64,000 nt of DNA from Dyadobacter sp. MSC1_007 (GCF_023667495.1 NZ_JAMOZL010000002.1:186001-250000), one strand, 5' to 3'. Counted from the stretch's first letter, positions 1-8,930 are shown. The notes: generated by a model from the letters alone, not told the origin. Program-made: numbers and translations.

Positions 1-894
1 ATGTTATATACCTCCTTTGACAATATGCTCGATTTTTACATTGAGCCGGGCACGATCAGGATACAAACCAGCGATTCTCTTCCGAATGCTGAGGTTGTCG
101 CTGGAAAATTGAACAAGGATTTCCGGATCATGAAAAAGGCAACCACACCGACCGATTCCGCACGACGCGCGTACTTCGCCAACATTGCAAAGGTGGTTGC
201 CGCGTCGCCGGAAAAGAAGAACGACATCGCGTTTCAGCATGAGCAAGACAAAAAAAGGAAAGAGTTCGCCGCTCAGCGAAATGAAGTTTACAAAGCCTTC
301 ATTAAAGAAAATCCTGCCAACCTGGCCAACATCACTGCGATCTGGACCATTTGCAGCGATAGTAAGGACCCGTCGGAAGCAATTACCCTGTTTGCAAGCG
401 TTGACAAATCGGTTCAGGAAAGCCCTCTGGGAAGGGTGTACGGCGAACAACTCAATCAGCTGGCGCGGACCGGTATTGGTGCAATTGCGCCTGATTTTAC
501 ACAAGTAGACGCGGCAGGCAAGCGGGTATCGCTCAAAGATTTTCGGGGAAAATATGTTCTTGTGGACTTCTGGGCAAGCTGGTGTGCGCCGTGCCGGGAA
601 GAAAATCCTTATCTGATCAAAGCCTTCGACCAATATAAAAACAGCAATTTCACCATTCTAGGCGTTTCACTGGACAGGGCTTCTGCCCAAAAAGCCTGGC
701 TGAAAGCGATCGAGACGGATCGTCTTCCGTGGACACAGGTTTGCGATCTGGACAAGAAAATTGGTAGCCTGTACGGCATCAGCTATATCCCGCGGAACTT
801 CCTGCTAGACCCAACCGGGAAAATAGTAGCCAGGGATCTGCGTCAGGAAAGTTTAGAGCGGAAATTATCCGAAATAATGGGTTCCGGAAAGTAA
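1..894 (+). CDS. TlpA-like thioredoxin-fold protein (5' end outside window)
   Basis: C-terminal part of an envelope thiol-disulfide oxidoreductase of the TlpA/ResA/AhpC-TSA type. The visible frame starts with ATG at base 1, but the first ~110 residues read as the interior of a DUF4369-like N-terminal domain (motif LDFYIEPGTIRI), so the real start and signal peptide lie upstream. The thioredoxin domain runs from about residue 160 to the end and keeps the WCAPC active site (C195, C198) after VDFWAS, plus the cis-Pro region (SYIPRNFLLD). Family members reduce disulfides in the periplasm, often for cytochrome c maturation or oxidative stress. It converges on the fpg-like gene with a 33-bp gap. 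A second relative at 7821-8930 is broken. Confidence 0.85.
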   Translation: MLYTSFDNMLDFYIEPGTIRIQTSDSLPNAEVVAGKLNKDFRIMKKATTPTDSARRAYFANIAKVVAASPEKKNDIAFQHEQDKKRKEFAAQRNEVYKAFIKENPANLANITAIWTICSDSKDPSEAITLFASVDKSVQESPLGRVYGEQLNQLARTGIGAIAPDFTQVDAAGKRVSLKDFRGKYVLVDFWASWCAPCREENPYLIKAFDQYKNSNFTILGVSLDRASAQKAWLKAIETDRLPWTQVCDLDKKIGSLYGISYIPRNFLLDPTGKIVARDLRQESLERKLSEIMGSGK

Positions 895-927
895 ACCCGA
901 ATCCTGGCAACCCGCCGTGTAGCACCG

Positions 928-1707
928 TCAATGGTAAAGCTCTTGTTCGTCGGTGTAGTAAGTTTTACGTCCGCCGACGGTTGCATGGAGGATTTTAGAC
1001 CCGGTAGGGCTTTTTTCTTTGTGAGCTTGATGGACCTGGAGGAAATCCCGGACTTCCCCGGCAATGAGATCGGGATGGCCTTTCAGTATCTGCTTTTCTG
1101 CATCCGTGAGCACATGATGAATGGCTTTTGCCAGGCCTTTCACAGCGTTTTCGGGGATTTTGCCAGCGATGGATTCGGGCGCAATCCGGGCCTCCCATAA
1201 AATTTCATCAGCATAAGCATTGCCAATTCCGGCGATAACTTTCTGATCCATCAGCAGCGATTTGATTTTTGCGCGACTTCCACGCAGTTTTTCCACCAGC
1301 CATTTCGGAGTGAGATCATCCGACAATGCATCGACGGCCCCGCTGGGCGGCGGGTTCAACGTCAGGTGCGCCGCTTTTTGAAAATCAGTCAGATAGAGCG
1401 CCTTATCGCTTAGTTCCAGACTGGCTATTACATTTTTCGGACGCTCATTTTCCTTATCCTGCAAAACAAGCTTGCCATGCAGCATTAAATGCATAAACAA
1501 CTGCGCATCATTACCAAAGTCAAAACACAGCTGCTTTCCCACGCGTGCGACCGCATGGAGCTTTTTGCCGGAAAGGGTTTTGCTGAGCTCCTTTTCGGAT
1601 AAGCCCGATTTCGGGGTGATGTCCAGCCCGATACGTTCCAGCGTTTTGCCTTTCAGCGTCTTGGTAAGGTTACGGCTGAAAACCTGAAGGTCGGGAAGTT
1701 CCGGCAT
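928..1707 (-). CDS. Fpg/Nei-family DNA glycosylase with zincless finger
   Basis: Base-excision repair glycosylase/AP lyase of the formamidopyrimidine-DNA glycosylase/endonuclease VIII family, 259 aa. It begins MPELPD, giving the catalytic Pro2 and Glu3, and keeps the conserved Lys near residue 58 (RVGKQL) and the helix-two-turn-helix signature GIGNAYADEILW. The C-terminal finger keeps the Arg-bearing hairpin (GGRKTYYTDEQ), but all four zinc-binding cysteines are absent, so this looks like a zincless finger as in NEIL1-type and some bacterial MutM2-like enzymes. Substrate preference cannot be told from sequence. It is the last gene of a minus-strand run, 3 bp after the DUF3606 gene. Confidence 0.85.
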   Translation of the reverse strand: MPELPDLQVFSRNLTKTLKGKTLERIGLDITPKSGLSEKELSKTLSGKKLHAVARVGKQLCFDFGNDAQLFMHLMLHGKLVLQDKENERPKNVIASLELSDKALYLTDFQKAAHLTLNPPPSGAVDALSDDLTPKWLVEKLRGSRAKIKSLLMDQKVIAGIGNAYADEILWEARIAPESIAGKIPENAVKGLAKAIHHVLTDAEKQILKGHPDLIAGEVRDFLQVHQAHKEKSPTGSKILHATVGGRKTYYTDEQELYH

Positions 1708-1710
1708 TGC

Positions 1711-1896
1711 TTAGCGTTTATGGGTTGTCAGATATGCCTCCACTTTTTCGCGCTCATTGCCGACGGCTTCAAGGGCCTCGATAACCTGCCCGCGGGTTAC
1801 GCCATGTTTTTTGGCCAGGTAATCCAGTTCATATTCTTCGTTGGCGGCTACGCGATCCCGGTCGCGAAAATCCTTTTTAGTCTTATCGTCTGCCAT
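1711..1896 (-). CDS. DUF3606 domain small protein
   Basis: 61-residue, highly charged protein. The block from the DRDRVAANEEYELDYLAKK region to GVTRGQVIEALEAVG matches the DUF3606 pattern, a short helical domain of unknown function common in Bacteroidota and Proteobacteria. No signal peptide or membrane segment is visible, so it is probably cytoplasmic. It sits between the DUF72 gene (42 bp upstream) and the glycosylase gene (3 bp downstream) and is probably co-transcribed with both. The helix resembles an HTH-like fold (AKKHGVTRGQVIEAL), but DNA binding is only a guess. Confidence 0.8.
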   Translation of the reverse strand: MADDKTKKDFRDRDRVAANEEYELDYLAKKHGVTRGQVIEALEAVGNEREKVEAYLTTHKR

Positions 1897-1938
1897 GATC
1901 TTGAATTTAGGTTAAGAGAAAATCGACTTGATTAATTC

Positions 1939-2706
1939 TTACAAAAACTGTGCGCGGAGCGTTGGAGTAAGAAATTTTTCCAGGGTCCGCAAATTTTCCA
2001 GCGCCGCGCCCATGGTATTGTTGAAATAAACGTACACCGTTTTGCCGTTACCGAGCCAGTCGGAAATGTAGCCTGCATATTCAGACAGCAGCCCGTTATC
2101 ATAACTGCCTTTATAATTCCCGTCCGGGCCATGAAAACGCAGGTATATATGTGCCGCGTCCAGTTCGGTAAGTGGCGACTGGCTGCCCGATTTGTCATGA
2201 AACACCATTGTCACATTGTGCTCGTTAAGCAGCTCATACGTGGGTTCCGCATACCAGGACGGATGTCGGAACTCCATAGCAAGAGGCCAGCGGTCACCAT
2301 TTAATGTCCCGATTGCTTCCAGCAGAGACGCCACCTTGTGAAAAAGCGGCCGCTTGACCGACGCTGGAAACTGAATGAGAATACAGCCGCGTTTTTGCTC
2401 CGCACCGGCAATCACGTCGAAGTATTTTTCAAGATCCGAAGTGGCGAAATTCAGTTGCGGACTATGGGTAATCTGCTTCCAAAGCTTGAATGTAAACCTG
2501 AAATCGTCGCCAACGGATTCACTCCATTGTGCAATGGTAGCCGGTCTGGGAAGTTTATAGAATATCGAATTTACCTCGATTGAATTGAATAAAGAACCAT
2601 ACACGCTCAGCCTGCTCTTACCTTCAAACCGGGCGGGATATTCTTGTCTGTTTTTAAATGGTAAAACCAGACCACTCGTGCCGAGAAACAATTGCTGCGT
2701 ATTCAT
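1939..2706 (-). CDS. DUF72 (YecE-like) protein
   Basis: 255-residue protein of the DUF72/YecE family, which has a TIM-barrel-like fold and no firmly assigned activity. Family hallmarks visible are the N-terminal LGTSGLVLP, the FNSIEVNSIFYKLP strand, the FKLWKQITH segment, LAMEFRHPSWY and YLRFHGPDGNYKGSY near the middle, and VYVYFNNTMGAALENL towards the end. No signal peptide. It is the likely second gene of a minus-strand unit after the DUF1569 gene (51-bp gap) and before DUF3606 and the glycosylase. DUF72 genes often lie near DNA repair or stress genes, which fits this neighbourhood. Confidence 0.88.
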   Translation of the reverse strand: MNTQQLFLGTSGLVLPFKNRQEYPARFEGKSRLSVYGSLFNSIEVNSIFYKLPRPATIAQWSESVGDDFRFTFKLWKQITHSPQLNFATSDLEKYFDVIAGAEQKRGCILIQFPASVKRPLFHKVASLLEAIGTLNGDRWPLAMEFRHPSWYAEPTYELLNEHNVTMVFHDKSGSQSPLTELDAAHIYLRFHGPDGNYKGSYDNGLLSEYAGYISDWLGNGKTVYVYFNNTMGAALENLRTLEKFLTPTLRAQFL

Positions 2707-2757
2707 TTATTAACCGATGGATTAGAGCCGATCGGGTACTTACTAAAATCGCGCCTG

Positions 2758-3234
2758 TTATGAGGCGTAGCTACGCAGAACGTGCGCATTAAATTGCCTC
2801 AAATGGTGGTCGGCATGCTTGTATGCAAATTTCCCGATTTCTTCAGTTGTCATCTTACCAAAAAAATCATGGATGAAATCAGGGTTTGAGAAATGTTCAT
2901 ATTCTGCGATCCGTTGGATCCATATTTTCTTTTCGAGTTCGAAATTTCCTTCTTTTTCTTTAATGATAAATGCGCTTCCTGACGGTGAGTTTTTGCCTAA
3001 TGGCCGGTCATCTTTCATCAAGTTTCGTAACACCATTTTTTCAAATAAAAACCCTAAAAATTCCTGCTTATAAACAAGGTTGCTTTTTCCTAAAATCCAT
3101 TCATCCCATCTCGAACAATGTTTTACCATTTGGTAGACATTCATTTTACCCCATTGAGCGGAATCACTTTCACGCAGGGATTGGATGCGGTTGATCAGTT
3201 CGTCTCTTGTAGCTTTTTCAAATACAGTTTTCAT
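2758..3234 (-). CDS. DUF1569 (DinB-like) protein
   Basis: 158-residue protein starting at the ATG at 3234 (MKTVFEKATRDEL). The frame stays open upstream to 3507 but would then overlap the divergent regulator gene, so the shorter form is preferred. Features match DUF1569, a helical DinB/YfiT-like family: WGKMNVYQMVKHCSRWDEW near the N-terminus and a C-terminal metal-type motif (YKHADHHLRQFNAHVL). In DinB-like folds, three histidines coordinate a metal; here the candidates are the His of KHCSRW and those of HADHH. It is divergent from the GlxA-type regulator, and the two share the 3235-3367 intergenic region with a palindrome. Confidence 0.82.
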   Translation of the reverse strand: MKTVFEKATRDELINRIQSLRESDSAQWGKMNVYQMVKHCSRWDEWILGKSNLVYKQEFLGFLFEKMVLRNLMKDDRPLGKNSPSGSAFIIKEKEGNFELEKKIWIQRIAEYEHFSNPDFIHDFFGKMTTEEIGKFAYKHADHHLRQFNAHVLRSYAS

Positions 3235-3334
3235 GCTATTTTTTGTTTTGGTTTCTGATGTAAAATTAGACCTGACCCTAAGACCGGTCGGTGTGTTAAA
3301 ATGACATAGCAAGGTGTATTTTGTGCCAATTTTC

Positions 3335-3352
3335 GTGTAAGTTTGATTACAC
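3335..3352. promoter_or_regulatory. 18-bp palindrome in DUF1569/GlxA divergent region
   Basis: Perfect inverted repeat GTGTAA-N6-TTACAC, 16 bp before the preferred start of the GlxA-type regulator gene. A second short palindrome, GACCGGTC, is at 3282-3289. The position is suited to autoregulation by the AraC-like protein or to a regulator controlling both divergent genes. The function is inferred from symmetry and position only. Confidence 0.45.
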
Positions 3353-3367
3353 ATTATACCAATGCTC

Positions 3368-4357
3368 ATGAAGCATATTTCGATTCTTGTGTATGAGGAT
3401 GTGCTTTTGACAGCGCTTTCAAGCACCGTGTCATTATTGATGGCGGCCAACGAAGCCGTCGGCAGAAGTGGGCGGAAAATCCCGTTTACGATTGAACTGG
3501 TGGGCATTCACCTTAAAAATGTGCAGCTGGGCCTGCCCGTTCAGTTCCATTGCAGCCGGACACTTTCCGACGATTTTGATACGGATGTCGTGGTGATACC
3601 GCCCTTCAATACCGACTCGCAGAGCATTGACACCCTACTGTCGGAAAATGGTAAGCTTATGGCATGGATGAAGGAGAAACATCAAAGAAAGGCGCAAATC
3701 ATCAGCCTTTGTACAGGGGCTTATTTTGTGGCTGAGTGTGGTTTGCTGAATGGAATGCCTGCGACCTCGCACTGGGGTGTGATGGACGACCTGCAAAAAA
3801 GATATCCCCGGGTGAATTTCAAACCGGATAAGGTAGTAACTCACGCGGAAGCGATCATTACAGGTGGGGGAGGTTTCTCGGCATTGAATGCGCTTTTGTA
3901 TTTTATTGAAAGGAACTGCGGTAAGGACATTGCGGTGACTTTAAGCAAATACTATGCGCTGGAATACGGCCGGACTTCTCAGAGTATCTTCACTATTTTC
4001 TCCGGGCAGCGCCAGCATAACGACGATGATATCCATAAAGCGCAGAGTTATATTGAGGAGATGTTCAAAACTGATATTTCGGTAGACCAGATCGCTACCC
4101 AGGTAAATATGAGCAAACGGAATTTCATCCGCCGTTTCAAAACAGCCACATCCCTGAACCCGATCGAATATATTCAAAACATCAAAGTTGAAGCCGCTAA
4201 AAAGTCACTGGAATCCGGCGAAACGAACATTGCAGCCGTTACCTACGAAGTTGGTTATAACGATTTGAAGACATTCAGAATGGTGTTTAAAAGGATCACA
4301 GGATTAACGCCAATTGAGTACAGGAACAAATACAATACGCAGTACCTCCAACAATAA
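3368..4357 (+). CDS. GlxA-type transcriptional regulator (DJ-1/PfpI + AraC HTH)
   Basis: About 329-residue regulator with an N-terminal DJ-1/PfpI-like amidotransferase domain (residues ~1-190) and a C-terminal AraC-type double helix-turn-helix (residues ~225-325). Visible marks are SLCTGAYFVAECGLLNG, the nucleophile-elbow-like region of DJ-1 folds, GGGGFSALNALLYF, and the AraC signature ending YEVGYNDLKTFRMVFKRITG. ATG codons occur at 3362 and 3368; the second is chosen because relatives typically begin MKHISIL. Such regulators usually act as activators sensing nitrogenous or stress metabolites, but the ligand is unknown here. It is divergent from DUF1569, and an 18-bp palindrome lies just upstream. 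Confidence 0.87.
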   Translation: MKHISILVYEDVLLTALSSTVSLLMAANEAVGRSGRKIPFTIELVGIHLKNVQLGLPVQFHCSRTLSDDFDTDVVVIPPFNTDSQSIDTLLSENGKLMAWMKEKHQRKAQIISLCTGAYFVAECGLLNGMPATSHWGVMDDLQKRYPRVNFKPDKVVTHAEAIITGGGGFSALNALLYFIERNCGKDIAVTLSKYYALEYGRTSQSIFTIFSGQRQHNDDDIHKAQSYIEEMFKTDISVDQIATQVNMSKRNFIRRFKTATSLNPIEYIQNIKVEAAKKSLESGETNIAAVTYEVGYNDLKTFRMVFKRITGLTPIEYRNKYNTQYLQQ

Positions 4358-4502
4358 TACAACCGGTAATTCATCCGGATATCCCTTTTATTCATTATCA
4401 AGCGCATTAGCGTAGGCACTGGATTTAATCAGTAGCCTATTGGGAAATTATTGCAGTTATTTGTTAGTAACCGAAAATAGATTTAGTGGAAACACGTCTT
4501 TG

Positions 4503-4510
4503 TACTTTAC
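4503..4510 (+). promoter_or_regulatory. Candidate Bacteroidota -7 box for the repeat protein gene
   Basis: TACTTTAC resembles the Bacteroidota -7 consensus TAnnTTTG and lies about 43 bp before the start codon at 4553, with a TTAGTG stretch about 20 bp upstream in place of the -33 TTTG. The match is imperfect at the last base pair, so the call is weak. Confidence 0.3.
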
Positions 4511-4552
4511 TTCAAATCGCAAAATTCAAGTTCTAAAAATCATATAGTCATC

Positions 4553-7500
4553 ATGAAAAAAACGCTTTACTATTATCTGCTCTTAATTGTTTTGTCTTCT
4601 GTGGTGCCCCGCGTTTTAAAGGCGCAACCCAAAAACATTTCCGGTCCGGCCGGAAGTATTGCATTTGGTACGAAAGTCACGGTATTGACTAACGGGAATT
4701 ACGTGGTCCGGGACTATGCATACAGCACGGGCTTGCAGGAGCGCGTTGGGGCAGTTTATCTGTACAATGGGAAAACGCATGCACTGATCAGCACTTTAAA
4801 AGGTGAGAGACAGTATGATCAGATCGGGGATGAGATTTACGCGCTGCCAAACGGCAATTTTGTAATCAAAAGTGCATATTGGCACAATGCAAGCAATCAG
4901 ATGGTTGGTGCCGTTACCTGGGCAAGCGGCATAACGGGCATATCCGGGACGATCAGTGCCGCCAATTCTATCATTGGAATTGTACCCGATCAGCTCCCCC
5001 AATATGGTGGCATCAGTGTACTGCCAAGCGGTAATTTCGTGATAGCCTGGCCGGGCTGGACGAATGGTGTTTTCCAGAAGGTCGGCGCTGCAACCTGGGT
5101 AAATGGTAGTACAGGCATAACAGGCACGGTTTCCGATCAAAACTCACTCGTAGGGACCACTGCCAATGCCGCCATTTCCGGAATGGGCATCACAGTATTG
5201 ACGAACGGGAATTATGTAGTAGGATCGCCTGCCTGGGCTACATGGGCTAGTGGCACAACCGGCATCACCGGGGCGGTCAGTACCGCCAATTCGCTGAGTT
5301 CGGGTGGTATGGTGACTGCGCTTAAAAATGGTCACTATGTGGTAGCAAGCCCGCAATGGAGCAATGGCGGTGTCAATGCCATTGGAGCCGTCACCTGGGC
5401 CGACGGCGCTACGGGGCTGACAGGTAATGTTTCAGCGGCGAATTCTTTGATTGGCAGCCAGCTGAACGATCAGGTCGGTTCTGAGCCGATCGTTGCATTG
5501 ACGAACGGGAATTATGTGGTTGTGAGTCCTTACTGGAACAACGGCGGCATTGCGGACGCGGGAGCGGCGACATGGGTCAATGGAAGCGGGCCTACAACAG
5601 GTGTGGTCTCACAGGCCAATTCATTGTACGGCACCAGTCCGGACGACCGCATAGGTATGTTCTATGTTAACGCGCTTACAAATGGCAATTACGTTGTATG
5701 CAGCCGGTACTGGGACCGCAATGGCGTCTCCGACGCCGGGGCGGCTACCTGGGGTAATGGGGCCACCGGGACAACGGGAGCAGTCGGCGAGTCTAATTCC
5801 CTGGTCGGTAGTGCCACCAATGACGTTGTGGGAGGGGGCGGGGCTGTTGCGCTGACAAATGGAAACTATGTCGTGGGATCACCAAACTGTAAGATCAATG
5901 GTAACACCAATGCAGGAGCGGCCACTTGGGGAAACGGCACTACGGGAATTGTCGGGGTAGTTTCTGCTGCCAACTCACTCGTGGGTAGCTCGACCAGTGA
6001 CGAGGTTGGTACAACGTCTGCATATGGGCAAATTGTGGCATTAACCAATGGGCATTACGTGGTTAGCTCGTTGCTCTGGCATGGAGCGTCCTGGACGCAG
6101 GGGGCCGTTACCTGGGGCAACGGCGTAACCGGTACGACAGGTGTGGTCAGTGGTGCCAACTCACTTATCGATATTTCAAATTATCAGGGCGAGACCATAA
6201 GCATTAACGTGGCGCCGCTTGCGAATGGCAACTACGTGGTGGTCACACCCTGGTGGACCGATAATGCATCGAGCGGTAAATATTTTGGCGCCGCGATCCT
6301 GGGTAACGGTTCAGGGGGTACTGTCGGTCAGATTTCTCCAGCTAACGCCTTGGTGAGTCCGATGAACAGTCAAAAATATGGTTCGATGGATGTTACAGCA
6401 TTGCCAGATGGCAACTTTGTAGTATCCAGCAGCCTTTATCCAGGGTACCCCGGAAGCACTATTTCGACAGGGTCGGCTACCTGGGGCAACGGGTTTACCG
6501 GCATAAAGGGAGAAATGAACCCATGCAATAGTATTATCGCAGGAAACATTGCTCTCGGCCCCAAACTTGCTACCATTTACAATCCCGTGTATGATTATCT
6601 CATCTGCGCACGCCCGGGAGACAATATCGTTACGATTTTTTCTGCTACCAGCAAACCGCTCGGCGGTAATGCCGTTACAGGGCAGACCAACGTGGCCGGT
6701 AATGCACAGACGCCCCTCGCCACGACCGACGACTGCCAGATTATCGCTGCCGTACAACCTGCAGGTGTAAGCCCGGTCAGTGGCGTTGTGAATGCGAAAT
6801 CCTGGGTAGAGGGCAGCGTGCCTACATACGGCTCCATTCCGTTTGTTGCCCGGCATTACGAGATCACACCTGTCGATAACGCTTCGACGGCGACTGGTAA
6901 AGTGACCCTGTTTTTCTCGCAAACCGATTTTGACAATTTCAATGCGGCACCAAACAGTATTCCCAAACTACCGATCGGGCCAGACGACGCGGATGGTGTC
7001 AACGCAATTAGAATAGGAAAATATGCCGGAACCAGTAGCAACGGCACCGGCTTACCTGGTACTTACAGCGAGGGTGTCGAGCTGATCGATCCTGACGACA
7101 ACGATATTAAATGGAACGCCGATTTCCAGCGCTGGGAGGTCGCTTTCGACGTGACGGGTTTCAGCGGGTTTATTCTACAAAGCCATGCCGACGCGCTTCC
7201 TGTAAAGCTGGTTTCGTTCACCGGCAGCCGGATCGAAAAGGATGTATTACTGCAATGGAATGTGACCGATGCCGAGCATTTCAGCCATTTTGAAGTCGAG
7301 AAAGGCACCGATGCCCGGCACTTCAATCAACTGGGAACGGTAGCATTTGCAGCCGGGTCGGATCGCTATCAGTTTACAGACACAGAGCAACTCGTCGCTG
7401 CTGAAAAGTTGTATTACCGCCTAAAAATGGTCGATCTGGACGGCACTTATGCATACAGCAAAATCATCAATATCAGTGACAATTCCGGTACGCACGCACA

Positions 7501-7744
7501 AGCGTACCTTTATCCAAATCCCACAACCGACCATCTCGATATTATGCTGAAAGACTACGCCGATGAGACGGCCACGGTGCAAATTTCGGACGTATCCGGT
7601 CGAGTTTTGCTTTCAAAGCCAATGCAAATTTCACGAGGAAAAATTTCCATGGAACTCAATGGAACGGACGTGCGGACGGGGATTTATCTGATCCGGGTAC
7701 AGACTGCAAACGGAGTGGTGCAGTTGAGGGCGGCTATAAAGTAA
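4553..7744 (+). CDS. Secreted 11-repeat protein with type IX secretion C-terminal domain
   Basis: 1063-residue exported protein. Residues 1-24 form a signal peptide ending LKA|Q. Residues ~41-667 hold about eleven copies of a ~59-residue repeat with consensus LTNGNYVV-SP-W, then GAATWGNGTTG, then ANSLVGS. This recalls the DUF5650-type repeats of adhesin or hemagglutinin-like proteins and probably forms beta-propeller or beta-helical blades. A unique region follows (to ~880). A fibronectin-like segment (LPVKLVSFTGSR onward) and a type A sorting domain (YPNPTTDHLDI at ~987) then mark export and anchoring by the type IX secretion system. Repeat 4 is shortened to ~41 residues. A role in adhesion or surface display is likely, but the ligand is unknown. 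It stands alone between the regulator and a broken gene. Confidence 0.85.
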   Translation: MKKTLYYYLLLIVLSSVVPRVLKAQPKNISGPAGSIAFGTKVTVLTNGNYVVRDYAYSTGLQERVGAVYLYNGKTHALISTLKGERQYDQIGDEIYALPNGNFVIKSAYWHNASNQMVGAVTWASGITGISGTISAANSIIGIVPDQLPQYGGISVLPSGNFVIAWPGWTNGVFQKVGAATWVNGSTGITGTVSDQNSLVGTTANAAISGMGITVLTNGNYVVGSPAWATWASGTTGITGAVSTANSLSSGGMVTALKNGHYVVASPQWSNGGVNAIGAVTWADGATGLTGNVSAANSLIGSQLNDQVGSEPIVALTNGNYVVVSPYWNNGGIADAGAATWVNGSGPTTGVVSQANSLYGTSPDDRIGMFYVNALTNGNYVVCSRYWDRNGVSDAGAATWGNGATGTTGAVGESNSLVGSATNDVVGGGGAVALTNGNYVVGSPNCKINGNTNAGAATWGNGTTGIVGVVSAANSLVGSSTSDEVGTTSAYGQIVALTNGHYVVSSLLWHGASWTQGAVTWGNGVTGTTGVVSGANSLIDISNYQGETISINVAPLANGNYVVVTPWWTDNASSGKYFGAAILGNGSGGTVGQISPANALVSPMNSQKYGSMDVTALPDGNFVVSSSLYPGYPGSTISTGSATWGNGFTGIKGEMNPCNSIIAGNIALGPKLATIYNPVYDYLICARPGDNIVTIFSATSKPLGGNAVTGQTNVAGNAQTPLATTDDCQIIAAVQPAGVSPVSGVVNAKSWVEGSVPTYGSIPFVARHYEITPVDNASTATGKVTLFFSQTDFDNFNAAPNSIPKLPIGPDDADGVNAIRIGKYAGTSSNGTGLPGTYSEGVELIDPDDNDIKWNADFQRWEVAFDVTGFSGFILQSHADALPVKLVSFTGSRIEKDVLLQWNVTDAEHFSHFEVEKGTDARHFNQLGTVAFAAGSDRYQFTDTEQLVAAEKLYYRLKMVDLDGTYAYSKIINISDNSGTHAQAYLYPNPTTDHLDIMLKDYADETATVQISDVSGRVLLSKPMQISRGKISMELNGTDVRTGIYLIRVQTANGVVQLRAAIK
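4676..6556 (+). repeat. Eleven tandem ~177-bp coding repeats
   Basis: In-frame tandem repeats inside the type IX-secreted protein, each beginning with a segment encoding (A/V)LTNGNYVV and carrying ATWGNGxTGxxG about 25 residues later. The copies have diverged at the DNA level, so this is an old array rather than a recent expansion. The fourth copy lacks about 18 residues. Confidence 0.85.
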
Positions 7745-7782
7745 TATTTAATATAAAGTTTAATTATATATAATATTTTTAT

Positions 7783-7817
7783 GATCTTGTTGAAATAAAT
7801 AATTCACGAACAAGATC
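7783..7817. promoter_or_regulatory. Inverted repeat GATCTTGTT/AACAAGATC in leader
   Basis: Perfect 9-bp arms at 7783-7791 and 7809-7817 with a 17-nt loop, ending 3 bp before the ATG at 7821. In RNA the hairpin would occupy the ribosome-binding region of the broken TlpA-like gene. There is no T-run after it on the plus strand, so it is not a classic terminator. It could be an operator or a translational control hairpin. Confidence 0.45.
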
Positions 7818-7820
7818 GCT

Positions 7821-8930
7821 ATGAAGACGCAAACTTTATCAATATCATGCTTACTGGTCTTTATATTTTTCTGGAATTGCAAGCCCGACAACGAAGTATC
7901 TATTACCGGCGATTTAAAAAGCGCCAGTACGATTCTGGAAGGAAGAAAAGTGTTTTTAAAAGACTGGTATACCCGGGCATTTGTCGATTCGTGCCGTGTA
8001 ACGAACGGCAAATTCCATTTTAACAAAATGGGAAATGCATGGGGATTTGCGTTCAGGGCAAGCATTTACTATGAAACCGGCGATCCTGAATGGCCGCACC
8101 GTGTCATTGGTTACAGAAATCCCATTCATCGGAATTATTTGGAAAGCACTATTTATGCAGAGCCGGGAACAATGGAACTCGTGCTGGACACCATTATTCC
8201 GCGCAACAAAACGGAAGAAGTTGTATTTACAATTAAGGAATTGGGCGAACAAACTGGCGTTGCATTCCGGCACCTGCAATTCAAAACAGACTCATCAAAA
8301 TCGGAGGCGAATGCGGCTTACAACAAGTCGCTCATATCGCGCTATCCGTTTTCCGTAGAGTTGCTGGAAACTTTAAATCTCAACAAATCGGCGTTCGATA
8401 CCACCAATTTGAAAGAGCTGATGTCTGCGTTCACACCTTCTCTGCGAAAGCATCTGGCCTATGAAAAAATGGAAGCATATGTGTCGCTCGATAATTCTAC
8501 TGGTACCGATTTCCCACGGGATGTTCCTGTGAAATTGCCGGATGGAAGCATTGTGAGAGGCATCACAGACGAAACAAAGTAATACAATTTGGTCGTGTTC
8601 TGGGCAAGCTGGTGTGGGCCATGCAGGAAAGAAATCCCGCAGATCAAAAAGCTTCTTAAAAACAATAGCCATAAACTGAATGTATCGAGTGTTTCCATCG
8701 ACGCGAATGAAGGGCAATGGAAAAAGGCATTGGCAGTCGAGAAAATGTCATGGAACCAGTTTTTGGTATCCGACCCGGCATCGCTCATTATTCTCGATAA
8801 AAAATACGATTTGGCTGCTATTCCGGTTTGGGTGTTGTTGGACAGGAAAGGAAAGTTGATCAAGCGGCGCATGGGCTATGAGGAGGGGGCAAATGGCATA
8901 GAAGCGGAGGTGTCTTCCCTAATGCATTAA
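7821..8930 (+). pseudogene. TlpA-like thioredoxin lipoprotein gene interrupted by one in-frame stop
   Basis: A DUF4369-like N-terminal part with a lipoprotein-type signal (FIFFWNC, Cys at ~20) reads from 7821 to an in-frame TAA at 8580-8582. The same frame then continues without a gap into YNLVVFWASWCGPCRKE, an intact thioredoxin domain ending at 8930. In relatives the interrupted position is normally the Lys of the GKY-hydrophobic-FW segment just before the active site, so a single AAA-to-TAA change explains the break. The second half could restart at TTG 8589 but would lack a signal peptide. The rest of the frame is undamaged, so the mutation looks recent. A sequencing error or recoding cannot be excluded. 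It is a relative of the gene at 1-894. Confidence 0.8.

Noticed and set aside
3235..3507. Upstream extension of the DUF1569 frame
   Set aside because: It overlaps the divergent regulator gene and has no family similarity; the ATG at 3234 is better.
4676..6556. Repeats as CRISPR or a mobile element
   Set aside because: They are in-frame, diverged coding repeats of one protein.
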